DNA of 64,000 bases from JAPOVO01 sp026708165 (lineage in GTDB: Bacteria; Chloroflexota; UBA11872; VXNJ01): positions 1,426,001-1,490,000 of the forward strand of contig OZ242360.1 of NCBI GenBank assembly GCA_965208775.1, written 5' to 3'. Position 1 is the first letter of the stretch; each line of letters opens with the position of its first letter. Below are positions 35,960 to 44,097 of the stretch, piece after piece. The translations under genes were made by a program, and so were the position numbers. The notes beneath the pieces were generated by a model. It made no database searches. It saw nothing but the letters and a program-made list of their open reading frames with translations, and was not told the origin of the DNA.

Positions 35960-36786
35960 AGCTACAAACAAGCCGGGCAGTCGAGTACAAGCTACTCGCG
36001 ATGGACCTCGACGGCACTCTGATTGGAGAGTCGCCGGAGATCTCGGCAAGATCGGTGCGGGCGGTGCAAGCGGCGGCCCGGCTCGGCGTCAAAGTGACGC
36101 TGGCGACGGGACGCATGTACCCCGCCGCCAAGCCCTACGCCGATCAACTGGGGATCGTCACTCCGCTCATCTGCTACCAGGGAGCGCAGATTAGAGATCC
36201 AGTGAGCGGGGAAGTCCTCTCGGAAACCGGAATCGACCGGGAAATCGCGCTCGAAGTGCTGCACTACGCCCAAGAAAACGGCTATCACGTTAATGCCTTC
36301 GCGGGCGACGAAGTGTACATGGCCGAGCTGACGCCGGAGGGCAGTTTCTACCTAGACCGAGCCAAAGTCGAACCGCACATAGTGGGCGATCTGACCGAAT
36401 GGCTGGACCGGGACGTGCTCAAGCTGGTAATAGTCACGGATGAGCCGACGACGTTGAAGATAATCGCGGAACTCTCGGAGCGGTTTGGGGAGCGTTTGTA
36501 TGTTACGCGCTCGTATCCCATCTTTGCAGAGACCATCAACCCGGACGTCTCGAAGGGCAAGGCTCTCAAATACCTGGCTGAGCGGCTTGACGTACCACTC
36601 GAAAACGTGATGGCCATCGGGGACGACTTGAACGACATCGACATGGTCGCCGCGGCCGGTCTCGGCGTCGCGATGCGTAACTCCGCGCCGGAGGTCATAG
36701 GCAACGCACAGTTCGTCACCGGGACGGTGGAGGAAGACGGCGTGGCGGCGGCGATTGAGAGATTCATCCTGGATGGGAGAGCTTGA
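35956..36786 (+). CDS. Cof-type HAD hydrolase
   Basis: 276 residues. HAD motif I LLAMDLDGTLIGE (near residue 16, nucleophile Asp), motif II TLATGRMY, a Cof-type C2 cap (about 85-190), motif III with lysine in DVSKGKALKYL and motif IV VMAIGDDLNDIDMV. Such cytoplasmic enzymes dephosphorylate sugar phosphates or flavin/PLP precursors. Its ATG overlaps the nfo stop and its TGA overlaps the TTG of tsaC, so the three genes form a tightly coupled operon. Confidence 0.92.
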   Translation: MKLQTSRAVEYKLLAMDLDGTLIGESPEISARSVRAVQAAARLGVKVTLATGRMYPAAKPYADQLGIVTPLICYQGAQIRDPVSGEVLSETGIDREIALEVLHYAQENGYHVNAFAGDEVYMAELTPEGSFYLDRAKVEPHIVGDLTEWLDRDVLKLVIVTDEPTTLKIIAELSERFGERLYVTRSYPIFAETINPDVSKGKALKYLAERLDVPLENVMAIGDDLNDIDMVAAAGLGVAMRNSAPEVIGNAQFVTGTVEEDGVAAAIERFILDGRA

Positions 36787-37427
36787 GCCGGTCGGACGCT
36801 CCCCCGGACAATTTCGGCGGCGACATCGAACGGGCCGCCGAGGCGGTGCGCAACGGCGGCGTAATCGTCTTCCCGACCGACACTCTCTATGGACTGGGAG
36901 CGGACCCCCGCCAGCCGGTGGCCGTAAGACGACTTATCGCGACTAAAGAACGCGACGAAGGCAAAGGGCTGCCGGTACTGCTGGCCGACGCCGGGGATGC
37001 GGACTTGCTGGTGGAACCGAATTCCTTAATGGACGACCTGGCTTCCGCATTTTGGCCCGGCGCGCTGACTATCGTCGTGAAGGCGAGAGAGTCGGTCGAC
37101 GAACTGCTGCTGGGGCCCGGCGGGACGCTGGGACTTCGCGTTCCCGGATGGGAATTGACCAGACGGCTGGTCGAGCTGGCGGGGTCGTTTCTGATTGGAA
37201 CGAGCGCGAACCGAAGCGGCCGCCCGCCCGCCGTAACGGCCATGGAAGCTCATGACAGCCTTGGCGGCTCGGTGGACTACGTTCTCGACGGCGGTACGGT
37301 CGGCGGAGTGGCTTCGACGGTTATCGACATCAGCAAGGGACACCTGGCTATCTTGCGGTCGGGAGCGGTCTCCGCAGAGCAGCTTTCAAGCGTGGCGGGG
37401 GTAGCGGTGAGGGAAAAGGGCGGTTAG
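36783..37427 (+). CDS. tsaC: L-threonylcarbamoyladenylate synthase
   Basis: 214 residues from a TTG overlapping the previous stop. YrdC/Sua5 signatures: VIVFPTDTLYGLGADP (near residue 27), ATKERDEGKGLPVLLAD, FWPGALTIVV, LGLRVPGWELTRRLVE, LIGTSANRSGRPP and a C-terminal STVIDISKGHLAILRSGAVS. It makes threonylcarbamoyl-AMP from threonine, bicarbonate and ATP for the t6A37 modification of tRNAs reading ANN codons. The partners TsaB/D/E are not in the window. Confidence 0.95.
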   Translation: MSRSDAPPDNFGGDIERAAEAVRNGGVIVFPTDTLYGLGADPRQPVAVRRLIATKERDEGKGLPVLLADAGDADLLVEPNSLMDDLASAFWPGALTIVVKARESVDELLLGPGGTLGLRVPGWELTRRLVELAGSFLIGTSANRSGRPPAVTAMEAHDSLGGSVDYVLDGGTVGGVASTVIDISKGHLAILRSGAVSAEQLSSVAGVAVREKGG

Positions 37428-37525
37428 ACAGCCCCGCTGACGTGGCTTCCCATGCGGGCGCTTGCCCACGGCCTTGCGTTTTCCGGCGCGGCGGCAAAGT
37501 GACGGACGCCAAAGGTGTTAAATTC

Positions 37526-37542
37526 TAGGCGCGAGGCGCCTA
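37526..37542 (+). promoter_or_regulatory. Hairpin enclosing the ribosome site of the zinc-ribbon gene
   Basis: TAGGCGC and GCGCCTA form a perfect seven-pair stem with a GAG loop that ends immediately before the ATG. The only Shine-Dalgarno-like bases (GAGG) lie in the loop and first stem pair, so folding would hide them. Confidence 0.5.
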
Positions 37543-37893
37543 ATGACAACTATCGGTCGAAGAGTTGACGTTGACACCCGGCTGGTGTGCAGCCGCTGCG
37601 GTCACATGACGATCGTTCGGGCAGGGTCGATCGTCAGGCCCTGTCCGACCTGCATGAACATCGAGTTCGAGCCGGCCGACCCCGGTAAAACCGAGGACCT
37701 GTCGCAGCCGGCGGACATTGGGCTGACGTTCGATCAACTGCTGGAACATACCGAGAGAGTGCTGCGGACCAAGTCCGGCTTAAACCGGATGCAGGTGGCG
37801 GCGGTATCCGAGGCGGTGGCTCACGCCATCGAGCAGAACAACCGCAAGCTGCAACAGGACATCGAAGAGGCTTTCCGGCAACTCACGGACTGA
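37543..37893 (+). CDS. Zinc-ribbon protein, unknown function
   Basis: 116 residues. A single zinc ribbon is formed by LVCSRCGHMTIVRAG and VRPCPTCMNIEFEP (C-x2-C at about 16-19 and 34-37). The C-terminal half is a predicted helix pair (TFDQLLEHTERVLRTKSG, AVAHAIEQNNRKLQQDIEEAF). Similar small proteins can be transcription or RNA-binding factors, but no family is recognised. It stands alone between the nfo-cof-tsaC operon and the convergent thrC-hom operon. Confidence 0.7.
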   Translation: MTTIGRRVDVDTRLVCSRCGHMTIVRAGSIVRPCPTCMNIEFEPADPGKTEDLSQPADIGLTFDQLLEHTERVLRTKSGLNRMQVAAVSEAVAHAIEQNNRKLQQDIEEAFRQLTD

Positions 37894-37934
37894 CCTCTGC
37901 CGACCGAGTCGTTGTCCCCTGCCGGATCGGCTCT

Positions 37935-37960
37935 GGATTCCCGCTTTCGCGGGAATGACG
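37935..37960. repeat. Dispersed repeat family A, perfect copy 3
   Basis: GG plus ATTCCCGCTTTCGCGGGAAT plus GACG, identical over 26 bases to the copies at 12981 and 16551, in the gap between convergent genes. Confidence 0.85.
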
Positions 37961-38046
37961 ATGATGGGCCGTTCGCTCCCATCCCACAACATGGCCTCTT
38001 TCTGTGGCTCGTTCAACATACAAAGGACAGAGAGGGCATTGCCTCC

Positions 38047-38083
38047 GGATTCTAGGACCGTATCGAGTAGGGGGTAGGCCCTT
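38047..38083. repeat. Dispersed repeat family B, copy 2
   Basis: GGATTCTAGGACCGTATCG then AGTAGGGGGTAGGCCCTT; about 84% identical to the copy at 2838-2874 over the whole 37 bases. Confidence 0.6.
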
Positions 38084-38109
38084 ACCGGGGATTACACGCG
38101 GACTGACCT

Positions 38110-39177
38110 CTACCAGCCGAGCAGCCGTGCCACGGCGGCGGGGTCGGCAGAGCATTTCAAGGCGCCCACGGACTCCCGGTCGGCGATTTCGGGGTCCTTG
38201 AGCCCGTGCCCGGTGATTATGCAGACGGCGCGGGAGCCTGCATCCATCAGGCCCCGCTCGCCGCGGTCGATCAGTCCCGCGACCGAGGCTGCCGAGGCAG
38301 GTTCGCAGAACACGCCCAGGCTGCCGAGAAGCCGGTAGGCGTCCAGAATCTGATCGTCGGTCACTTTTTCGATACTCCCAGCCGATTCCCGGCTGGCCCG
38401 CACGGCCTTGGCCCAACTGGCGGGGTTGCCTATGCGAAGAGCGGAGGCGATTGTCTGTGGATTGGCGACGGGCCGGTCGAGGACGATGGGAGCGGCGCCT
38501 GCGGCCTGAAATCCCCTCATTGCGGGCGCACCGCCGGCCCGGCCGATCTCCTTGTATTGCCGGAATCCAGCCCAGTAGGCGGAAATGTTGCCGGCGTTGC
38601 CGACCGGAATGAAGAGCTCGTCGGGGGCGAAACCGAGCTCGTCGACGATCTCGAATGCCGCCGTTTTCTGGCCTTGCAGGCGGTTTTCGTTAATCGAGTT
38701 GACCAGCGCAACTCCGGGATGCCCGGAAAGGTCTCTGGCGAGCCGCAGCCCGGTGTCGAAGTCAGCGCCTATATCGATAACCCTGGCGCTGTAGGCGCGC
38801 GTCTGGGCGAGCTTGCCGAGCGCCACCTTCTCGGCGGCGACGATGATGACGCACTCGATGCCCGCGCGGGCGGCGTAGGCGGCCGCGGAAGCAGACGTGT
38901 TGCCGGTGGAGGCGCATACGACGGTGTGTGCGCCCTCTTCGAGCGCCTTGGCCACGGCGACGACCATGCCGCGGTCCTTGAACGAGCCGGTCGGATTGCA
39001 ACCTTCAAGCTTGAGCCAGACTTCGGCGGCTCCCACTCGCTCTTCGAGGGCGGGCATACGGACCAGGGGCGTGCCGCCCTCGCCGAGAGTGATTGCCGGC
39101 GTGGCGTCGGTGACGGGCAGGAGCGACCTGTATTGCTCGATTACGCCTTTTCCGGCGGCGGGGGCGGGCGTCGGCAA
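38110..39177 (-). CDS. thrC: Threonine synthase
   Basis: 355 residues from TTG. A fold-type II PLP enzyme: LGEGGTPLVRMPALEE, WLKLEGCNPTGSFKDRGM with the PLP lysine, and VVCASTGNTSASAAAYAAR with the phosphate loop. ELFIPVGNAGNISAYWAGF and EPASAASVAGLI follow the ThrC order. It converts O-phosphohomoserine to threonine. The gene starts two bases after the hom stop, so the operon is hom-thrC. Homoserine kinase is absent nearby. Confidence 0.95.
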   Translation of the reverse strand: MPTPAPAAGKGVIEQYRSLLPVTDATPAITLGEGGTPLVRMPALEERVGAAEVWLKLEGCNPTGSFKDRGMVVAVAKALEEGAHTVVCASTGNTSASAAAYAARAGIECVIIVAAEKVALGKLAQTRAYSARVIDIGADFDTGLRLARDLSGHPGVALVNSINENRLQGQKTAAFEIVDELGFAPDELFIPVGNAGNISAYWAGFRQYKEIGRAGGAPAMRGFQAAGAAPIVLDRPVANPQTIASALRIGNPASWAKAVRASRESAGSIEKVTDDQILDAYRLLGSLGVFCEPASAASVAGLIDRGERGLMDAGSRAVCIITGHGLKDPEIADRESVGALKCSADPAAVARLLGW

Positions 39178-39179
39178 CT

Positions 39180-40490
39180 TCAGTCCTCGTCGGTCAGGTC
39201 TTCGACTCGCAGGAGCGTGGCGACACGGTCGACGACTTCCAGGCCGGCGATTCCCGCGACGGCAGCCTGCATGTCGGCCTCCCTGGCGGCGTGGGTGAGA
39301 ATGACAATCTCGGCGGTGCCGGAGGACGGGTCAGCCTCTTTCTGAACCAGGGCCGCGATGCTGATGCCCGTGGTTGCGCAAACCTGGCCGATTCGCGCGA
39401 GCACTCCGGCACGGTCGGCGACCCACACCCGGAAGTAGTACCGGCTGATTACCTCGCTCATCGGCTTGATGACCAGACCCTCGTCGAATCGGGCCGGGAT
39501 CCTGGCGTGAGTGCCGGAGTTGATGTTGTGGACGAGGTCGATCAGGTCGGCGACTATCGCGCTGGACGTAGGTCCCGGCCCGGCGCCCCGCCCCGCGAAA
39601 AGAGCATGACCGAGAAGATCGCCTTTTATGCGCACGGCGTTCTCGACGCCGCTCACCTGGCTGAGCAGATAGTCGCGCGTGACGAGCGCGGGATGCACGC
39701 GAACCTCGACACCGCCGGCGTCCCGCTTGGAGGTCGCGAGCAGCTTTATGGTGTAGCCGAGCTCCCGGGCGTAGTCGAAGTCGACCGTGGAGAGATGACG
39801 TATGCCCTCCTTGTAGACGGCTTCAGGCGGGACAGGCCCGCCAAAAGCGAGGCTGGCCAGGATGGCGAGCTTGTAGGCGGAGTCGTGGCCGTCGACGTCG
39901 TTGGTCGGGTCCGGCTCGGCGTAGCCCTTCTCCGTGGCCTCTTCGAGAGCCTGGTGAAAGCTCGCGCCGTCCTCGGTCATGCGGGTGAGGATGTAGTTAG
40001 TGGTGCCGTTGATGATGGCGTGGATTTCGGTGATCTCGTTGGCGGCGAGGTCCTGACGGAAGGGACCGATTAGCGGGATTCCGCCGCCGACGCTGGCCTC
40101 GAAGAAGAGGTCGCAGCCGTGCTCCTGGGCGACTGTTAGAAGCTCCAGGCCGTGATTGGCCATTAGCTCCTTGTTGGCGGTGATAACGTGCTTGCCGTTT
40201 ACGAGCGACCTGCGGACATAGTCGAAGGCGGGATCGATTCCGCCGAGGACCTCGACGACGAGAGCAATGTCGGGCGAATCGATCACGTCGGAGGCGGAGG
40301 CGGTAAGCAACCCGGAGGGGACCGAACGCGTCTTGTTGAGGTCCCTGACAAGCACCTTGCCCAGCTCGATGGGTCTGCCCAGGCGGCGGCCCAGGGACGA
40401 GTCCTTGCCTTGCAGGACGTCGGCGACACCGGCGCCGACGGTGCCCAGCCCCAACATCCCCACACGAACGGGAGCGCGGTTTCGGTCCAA
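39180..40490 (-). CDS. hom: Homoserine dehydrogenase
   Basis: 436 residues from TTG. N-terminal NAD(P) domain VGMLGLGTVGAGVADVL, then VEVLGGID, HVITANKELMANHG (catalytic lysine region), EASVGGGIPLIG, GTTNYILTRM and the signature ATEKGYAEPDPTNDVDGHDSAYKLAILA near residue 185. A C-terminal ACT domain (YYFRVWVADRAGVLARIGQV, from about 345) usually gives threonine feedback control. It reduces aspartate semialdehyde to homoserine. Confidence 0.96.
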   Translation of the reverse strand: MDRNRAPVRVGMLGLGTVGAGVADVLQGKDSSLGRRLGRPIELGKVLVRDLNKTRSVPSGLLTASASDVIDSPDIALVVEVLGGIDPAFDYVRRSLVNGKHVITANKELMANHGLELLTVAQEHGCDLFFEASVGGGIPLIGPFRQDLAANEITEIHAIINGTTNYILTRMTEDGASFHQALEEATEKGYAEPDPTNDVDGHDSAYKLAILASLAFGGPVPPEAVYKEGIRHLSTVDFDYARELGYTIKLLATSKRDAGGVEVRVHPALVTRDYLLSQVSGVENAVRIKGDLLGHALFAGRGAGPGPTSSAIVADLIDLVHNINSGTHARIPARFDEGLVIKPMSEVISRYYFRVWVADRAGVLARIGQVCATTGISIAALVQKEADPSSGTAEIVILTHAAREADMQAAVAGIAGLEVVDRVATLLRVEDLTDED

Positions 40491-40635
40491 TTCGATCAGC
40501 GATTCCTGACGGTTATTCCCGGGCCACGGTTCCAGGAGTCACCAGCGGAATCGTACGCCAGAGACGCCTATCCCGCTTGCCCGAAAGACCGCAGCCGCCC
40601 AACCCTGAAGCGGAGACTTCGCGCGCCAGTTTAGG

Positions 40636-41754
40636 TCATTCGGCGGGATTTCCCATAGCCGGGGGCGCGTTGTCGGCGCGGGCTTCCGGCAGGGACGAGG
40701 CGATGAGCTTGCGGTAGACGTAGGTGAGGACGACCCGGCCCATGGCGGCCGCGGGGAGCGCGAGGATGACGCCGTTGACCCCCCAGATGGTGGCTCCCGC
40801 GAACAGGGCGAACAGAGCGACGAACGGGTGGATGTTAACGATCCTGCCGATGACGTTGGGGGTCAACAGGTAGTCCTCAAGGTGGGTGAGCACGAAGTAC
40901 ATGGAGGCGACGACCAGCGCGGCGAGCCATCCCGGCCAGCCGAAAGCGTTGGCGCCGAAGAAGGCGAGCGCGATAGGAGGAATCGCGGCGACGATCGGCC
41001 CGAAGACCGGGATCACTTCGAGAAAACCGGCGGCGATTCCAAACACCAGCGCGAACGGGATGCCGATAATCGCCAGCCCGACGTAAATGATGGTGCTCAT
41101 GATGAGTATTACGATGAGCTGGCCGCGGATGAAGCCGTGGAGCACGTCGTCGAGACGGCCAACCACCGACTCGACTTCGACGCGGTTCGGTTCGGGAACC
41201 AGAGAGATAACGCGCCGCAACAGCCGCGGGCCGGCGAGCAGCAGATAGAACGCCGCGACGAGCGTGAGGATGACGTTGAACAGGGTCTCGATGATGCCGA
41301 ATGTCAGCTCGACAAGGCGGCCCGACAACTGCTGGGCAAGCGCGCGCACAGGATCGGAGAGTTCCTGAACAACGTCGTCCACCTGTAACGTCTGTCCGAA
41401 GACCTGGATCGCGTCGGTCCCGGTGATCTGTACCTCGACCCAACTGGCCAATCTGGTTACGCCGTCCGCGAACCGTTCCAGCTCGCCAGCCAGGGGACGG
41501 CTGATTATCCAGAAGGTCCAGAAAATGACGTTGATCCCGATGGCGTAGACGATGAGCACCAAGACTGGTCGTGGAACGCCTATGCGGCGCTTGGCGAACG
41601 ACACGAGCGGGGTGAACAGGTAGGCGATGATGGCGGCCCAGATGAAGGGAGCGAGCATGTCGCGGGCGCCCCAAAGGATGGCAATTCCGACGAGCACCGT
41701 GGCGATCGCGACGATCCACTTGGTGCGGCGCGACCACACGCTGGTAATGACCAA
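40636..41754 (-). CDS. AI-2E family transporter (DUF20)
   Basis: 372 residues if translation starts at the TTG before VITSVWSRRTKWIV; the frame is open 135 bases further but that stretch is Arg-rich and unlike the family. Eight membrane segments are arranged in the family pattern: three at the N-terminus, a cytoplasmic helical region (about 105-170), then five more with GFIRGQLIVILIMSTI, PVFGPIVAAIP and HLEDYLLTPNVIGR. Members export small molecules or Na+; substrate here unknown. Confidence 0.88.
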   Translation of the reverse strand: MVITSVWSRRTKWIVAIATVLVGIAILWGARDMLAPFIWAAIIAYLFTPLVSFAKRRIGVPRPVLVLIVYAIGINVIFWTFWIISRPLAGELERFADGVTRLASWVEVQITGTDAIQVFGQTLQVDDVVQELSDPVRALAQQLSGRLVELTFGIIETLFNVILTLVAAFYLLLAGPRLLRRVISLVPEPNRVEVESVVGRLDDVLHGFIRGQLIVILIMSTIIYVGLAIIGIPFALVFGIAAGFLEVIPVFGPIVAAIPPIALAFFGANAFGWPGWLAALVVASMYFVLTHLEDYLLTPNVIGRIVNIHPFVALFALFAGATIWGVNGVILALPAAAMGRVVLTYVYRKLIASSLPEARADNAPPAMGNPAE

Positions 41755-41916
41755 GTCTCTAACGTCGCGACGGTCGGCGCGGTCCCTCCTAAATGGGGTG
41801 GACACCAGCCGCAAAACAGACTGGAGATCAGTGCGGCGGGTACCGGAGCTCAAGCGGTCGAATCCGGTGGGGTCACGCGCCCGTAGCACGGCCCGCCATG
41901 CGAGGCGGCATTTAAC

Positions 41917-42942
41917 TCATCTGTCGTCATCTTCGTCATCTTCGTCGTCATCCTCGAGGACTTCCTCGGGCAAGTCGACGTGCCCCTCGCGATAGAGCCA
42001 ATCGATGGTGGCGTCGAGTCCATCTTCAAGGCTAGTGAACTCGATTCCAAGCTCATTGGTCGCCTTGGACGAATCGTAGCGAAAGCCGTGGAGCGCGATA
42101 GCGGCGGCGTCCTCGGATATGGCGGGGCGCTTTCCGGTGAACTTGCGCCGGATGGAGTTGAACATGGTGAGCGTGCGTATGACCCAAGCGGGCGTGGAAG
42201 CCACGGCGGGAACCACGCCGGCGACTTCGCCGGCCGTGCGCAGGAACTCCAGTCGAGTCACGTTCGAGCCGCTGAGAATGTAGCGTTCGCCGACCTGGCC
42301 TTGCTCGTCGGCGGCGATAAGGCCTTTCACGAAATCGCCCAGGTAGAGATACGCGGCCATGCTGTTGGTGCTGGCGGTCATCTGTCCGTTGACCATCCGC
42401 TGGATCGTCAACCCGTTGCCGCTGAGGTCGCCCGGTCCGTATACGCTGCTTGGATTAACGATGACCGCGGGGACGCCCTTCTCGACATACTCAAACACGA
42501 ACTGCTCGGCCTCCCATTTCGAGCGCTCGTACTTCGTCAAGAAGTATCCCCGGTGCTCGGTCATTTCCGAGCCGGTCTCTCCTTTTTGCTCCCCAATGGT
42601 CGAGGCGCTGCTGGCGTGGACGACCTTTTCAACTCCGTGCTCGTAGGCTGCCTCCAGCACGTTGACGGCGCCGCCTACATTGACATCGAAGTAAGTAGCC
42701 GGATTCACTGCCCATGAGTCGAAATAGCCGGCAAGATGGAATACGCGGGAACAGCCAGCCACAGCATCGCTGACGGCATCGATATCGACGATATCCCCGT
42801 GAACGACCTCGACAGAGTCGTCGAACCGGCTAACGTCGCTACTCTCACGGGCGAAGACGCGCACGGAGTCTCCGCGCTTGATGAGAGCGCGGACGAGCGG
42901 AGGGCCTGCGATGCCGGTCGCTCCGGTTACCAGTGTCGGCAT
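41917..42942 (-). CDS. NAD-dependent epimerase/dehydratase with poly-acidic tail
   Basis: 341 residues. Extended SDR fold with LVTGATGIAGPPLVRALI, VFHLAGYFDSW, VVHASSASTIGE and Y-x3-K in YFLTKYERSKWEAE; it resembles the dihydroflavonol reductase/HpnA group. The last dozen residues are almost all Asp/Glu (EDDDEDDEDDDR), written by a run of TCATC/TCGTC trinucleotide repeats (41923-41957 on the plus strand), so the tail may vary in length. Substrate unknown; nucleotide sugar or isoprenoid aldehyde are possible. Confidence 0.85.
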   Translation of the reverse strand: MPTLVTGATGIAGPPLVRALIKRGDSVRVFARESSDVSRFDDSVEVVHGDIVDIDAVSDAVAGCSRVFHLAGYFDSWAVNPATYFDVNVGGAVNVLEAAYEHGVEKVVHASSASTIGEQKGETGSEMTEHRGYFLTKYERSKWEAEQFVFEYVEKGVPAVIVNPSSVYGPGDLSGNGLTIQRMVNGQMTASTNSMAAYLYLGDFVKGLIAADEQGQVGERYILSGSNVTRLEFLRTAGEVAGVVPAVASTPAWVIRTLTMFNSIRRKFTGKRPAISEDAAAIALHGFRYDSSKATNELGIEFTSLEDGLDATIDWLYREGHVDLPEEVLEDDDEDDEDDDR

Positions 42943-42963
42943 TGGATCTATAGGGGCCGGGAC

Positions 42964-44019
42964 CTAGACCAGAACCGGCACCCCCACAACCTCGCGCATG
43001 GCGTCAAGAACCGTTTCGACATCGTCCGCCGTGACCTGATGGTGAAGGCAGACGCGAGATATGGTGGCTTTCGAGGCGCCGCCGATCAGCACGCCTCTAT
43101 CGGCAAGCTCGTCGGCGAACCTAGCCGGATCGACAACCTCTGTGTCGTATCCGAAGAAAACGAGGTTGGTCTCGACCGCCTCAGGATTGATGAGCAGTCC
43201 GGGTATATCGGCTATGCCCTCGGCCAGCCGGCGGGCGTTTTCGTGGTCTTCGTGTAGCCTGGGCGCGATCTCGGTGAGGGCTACTATTCCGGCGGCCGCG
43301 AATACTCCGGCCTGCCGCCAACCGCCGCCGAGCATCTTCCTTTTCTTGCGAACGACAGTGCAAAGATCGCTGTCGCCGACCACAAGCGAACCGACCGGCG
43401 CTCCCAGCCCCTTGGAAAGGCAGAATTGCACGGAGTCGGCGTGCTGGGCGAGATCGGCAACCGAAACACCGAGGCTCGTAGCAGCGTTGAATATGCGCGC
43501 TCCGTCTACATGGATATTGAGACCGTGCCGGTCGGCTACTTCGCGAAGCCCGCGCATTACCTCTACGGAGGTGGCCGTGCCACCGCCCTGGTTGCTGGTG
43601 TTCTCGACCCAAATCAGGCTGGGATCGGCCAGGTGTTCGTTGTAAGGCATGATGGCCTGCTCGACCATGTCGCCGTCGATGATCCCGCGAATGCCGTTGA
43701 GCTTTTCGAGGGACACCCCCGCCAAAGCGGCGTAACCGCCGCCCTCATAACGGCTGACATGAGCGTTGGCGTCGCAAAAGGCAAGCTCGCCGTGATGTGT
43801 GTGCGCGAGCATCGCGCAGGCATTACCCTGCGTACCGCTGGCCACGAGCACGGCGGCTTCCTTGCCGAACATCTCGGCGGACATGTCTTGCAGACGGTTG
43901 ATGGTGGGGTCTTCCTGATGGACATCGTCGCCGACTTCGGCCTCGGCCATCGCACGGCGCATGGACTCGGTGGGCAACGTGACAGTGTCGCTTCGCATGT
44001 CGATGATCTTCTGGGGCAT
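42964..44019 (-). CDS. ltaE: Low-specificity L-threonine aldolase
   Basis: 351 residues. Fold type I PLP enzyme: DMRSDTVTLPTESMRRAM start, VGDDVHQEDPTINRLQ, FVASGTQGN-type loop (VLVASGTQGNACAM), NIHVDGARIFNAA with PLP Asp, and the Schiff-base lysine in QFCLSKGLGAPVGS near residue 203. RKMLGGGWRQAGVFAAAG is a family signature. It cleaves threonine or allo-threonine to glycine and acetaldehyde. It is downstream of the HypE-like gene on the same strand. Confidence 0.95.
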   Translation of the reverse strand: MPQKIIDMRSDTVTLPTESMRRAMAEAEVGDDVHQEDPTINRLQDMSAEMFGKEAAVLVASGTQGNACAMLAHTHHGELAFCDANAHVSRYEGGGYAALAGVSLEKLNGIRGIIDGDMVEQAIMPYNEHLADPSLIWVENTSNQGGGTATSVEVMRGLREVADRHGLNIHVDGARIFNAATSLGVSVADLAQHADSVQFCLSKGLGAPVGSLVVGDSDLCTVVRKKRKMLGGGWRQAGVFAAAGIVALTEIAPRLHEDHENARRLAEGIADIPGLLINPEAVETNLVFFGYDTEVVDPARFADELADRGVLIGGASKATISRVCLHHQVTADDVETVLDAMREVVGVPVLV

Positions 44020-44097
44020 TCGAACCCTCCCGTTCTATTCGCCTGTCAGGTCAATCGGAGGCGAACCAAGGCCGACCGGTGTCGCGGGGCGGCCGTT

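Noticed and set aside
38206..39345. A 379-codon plus-strand frame
   Set aside because: Antisense to thrC and hom, with no family features.
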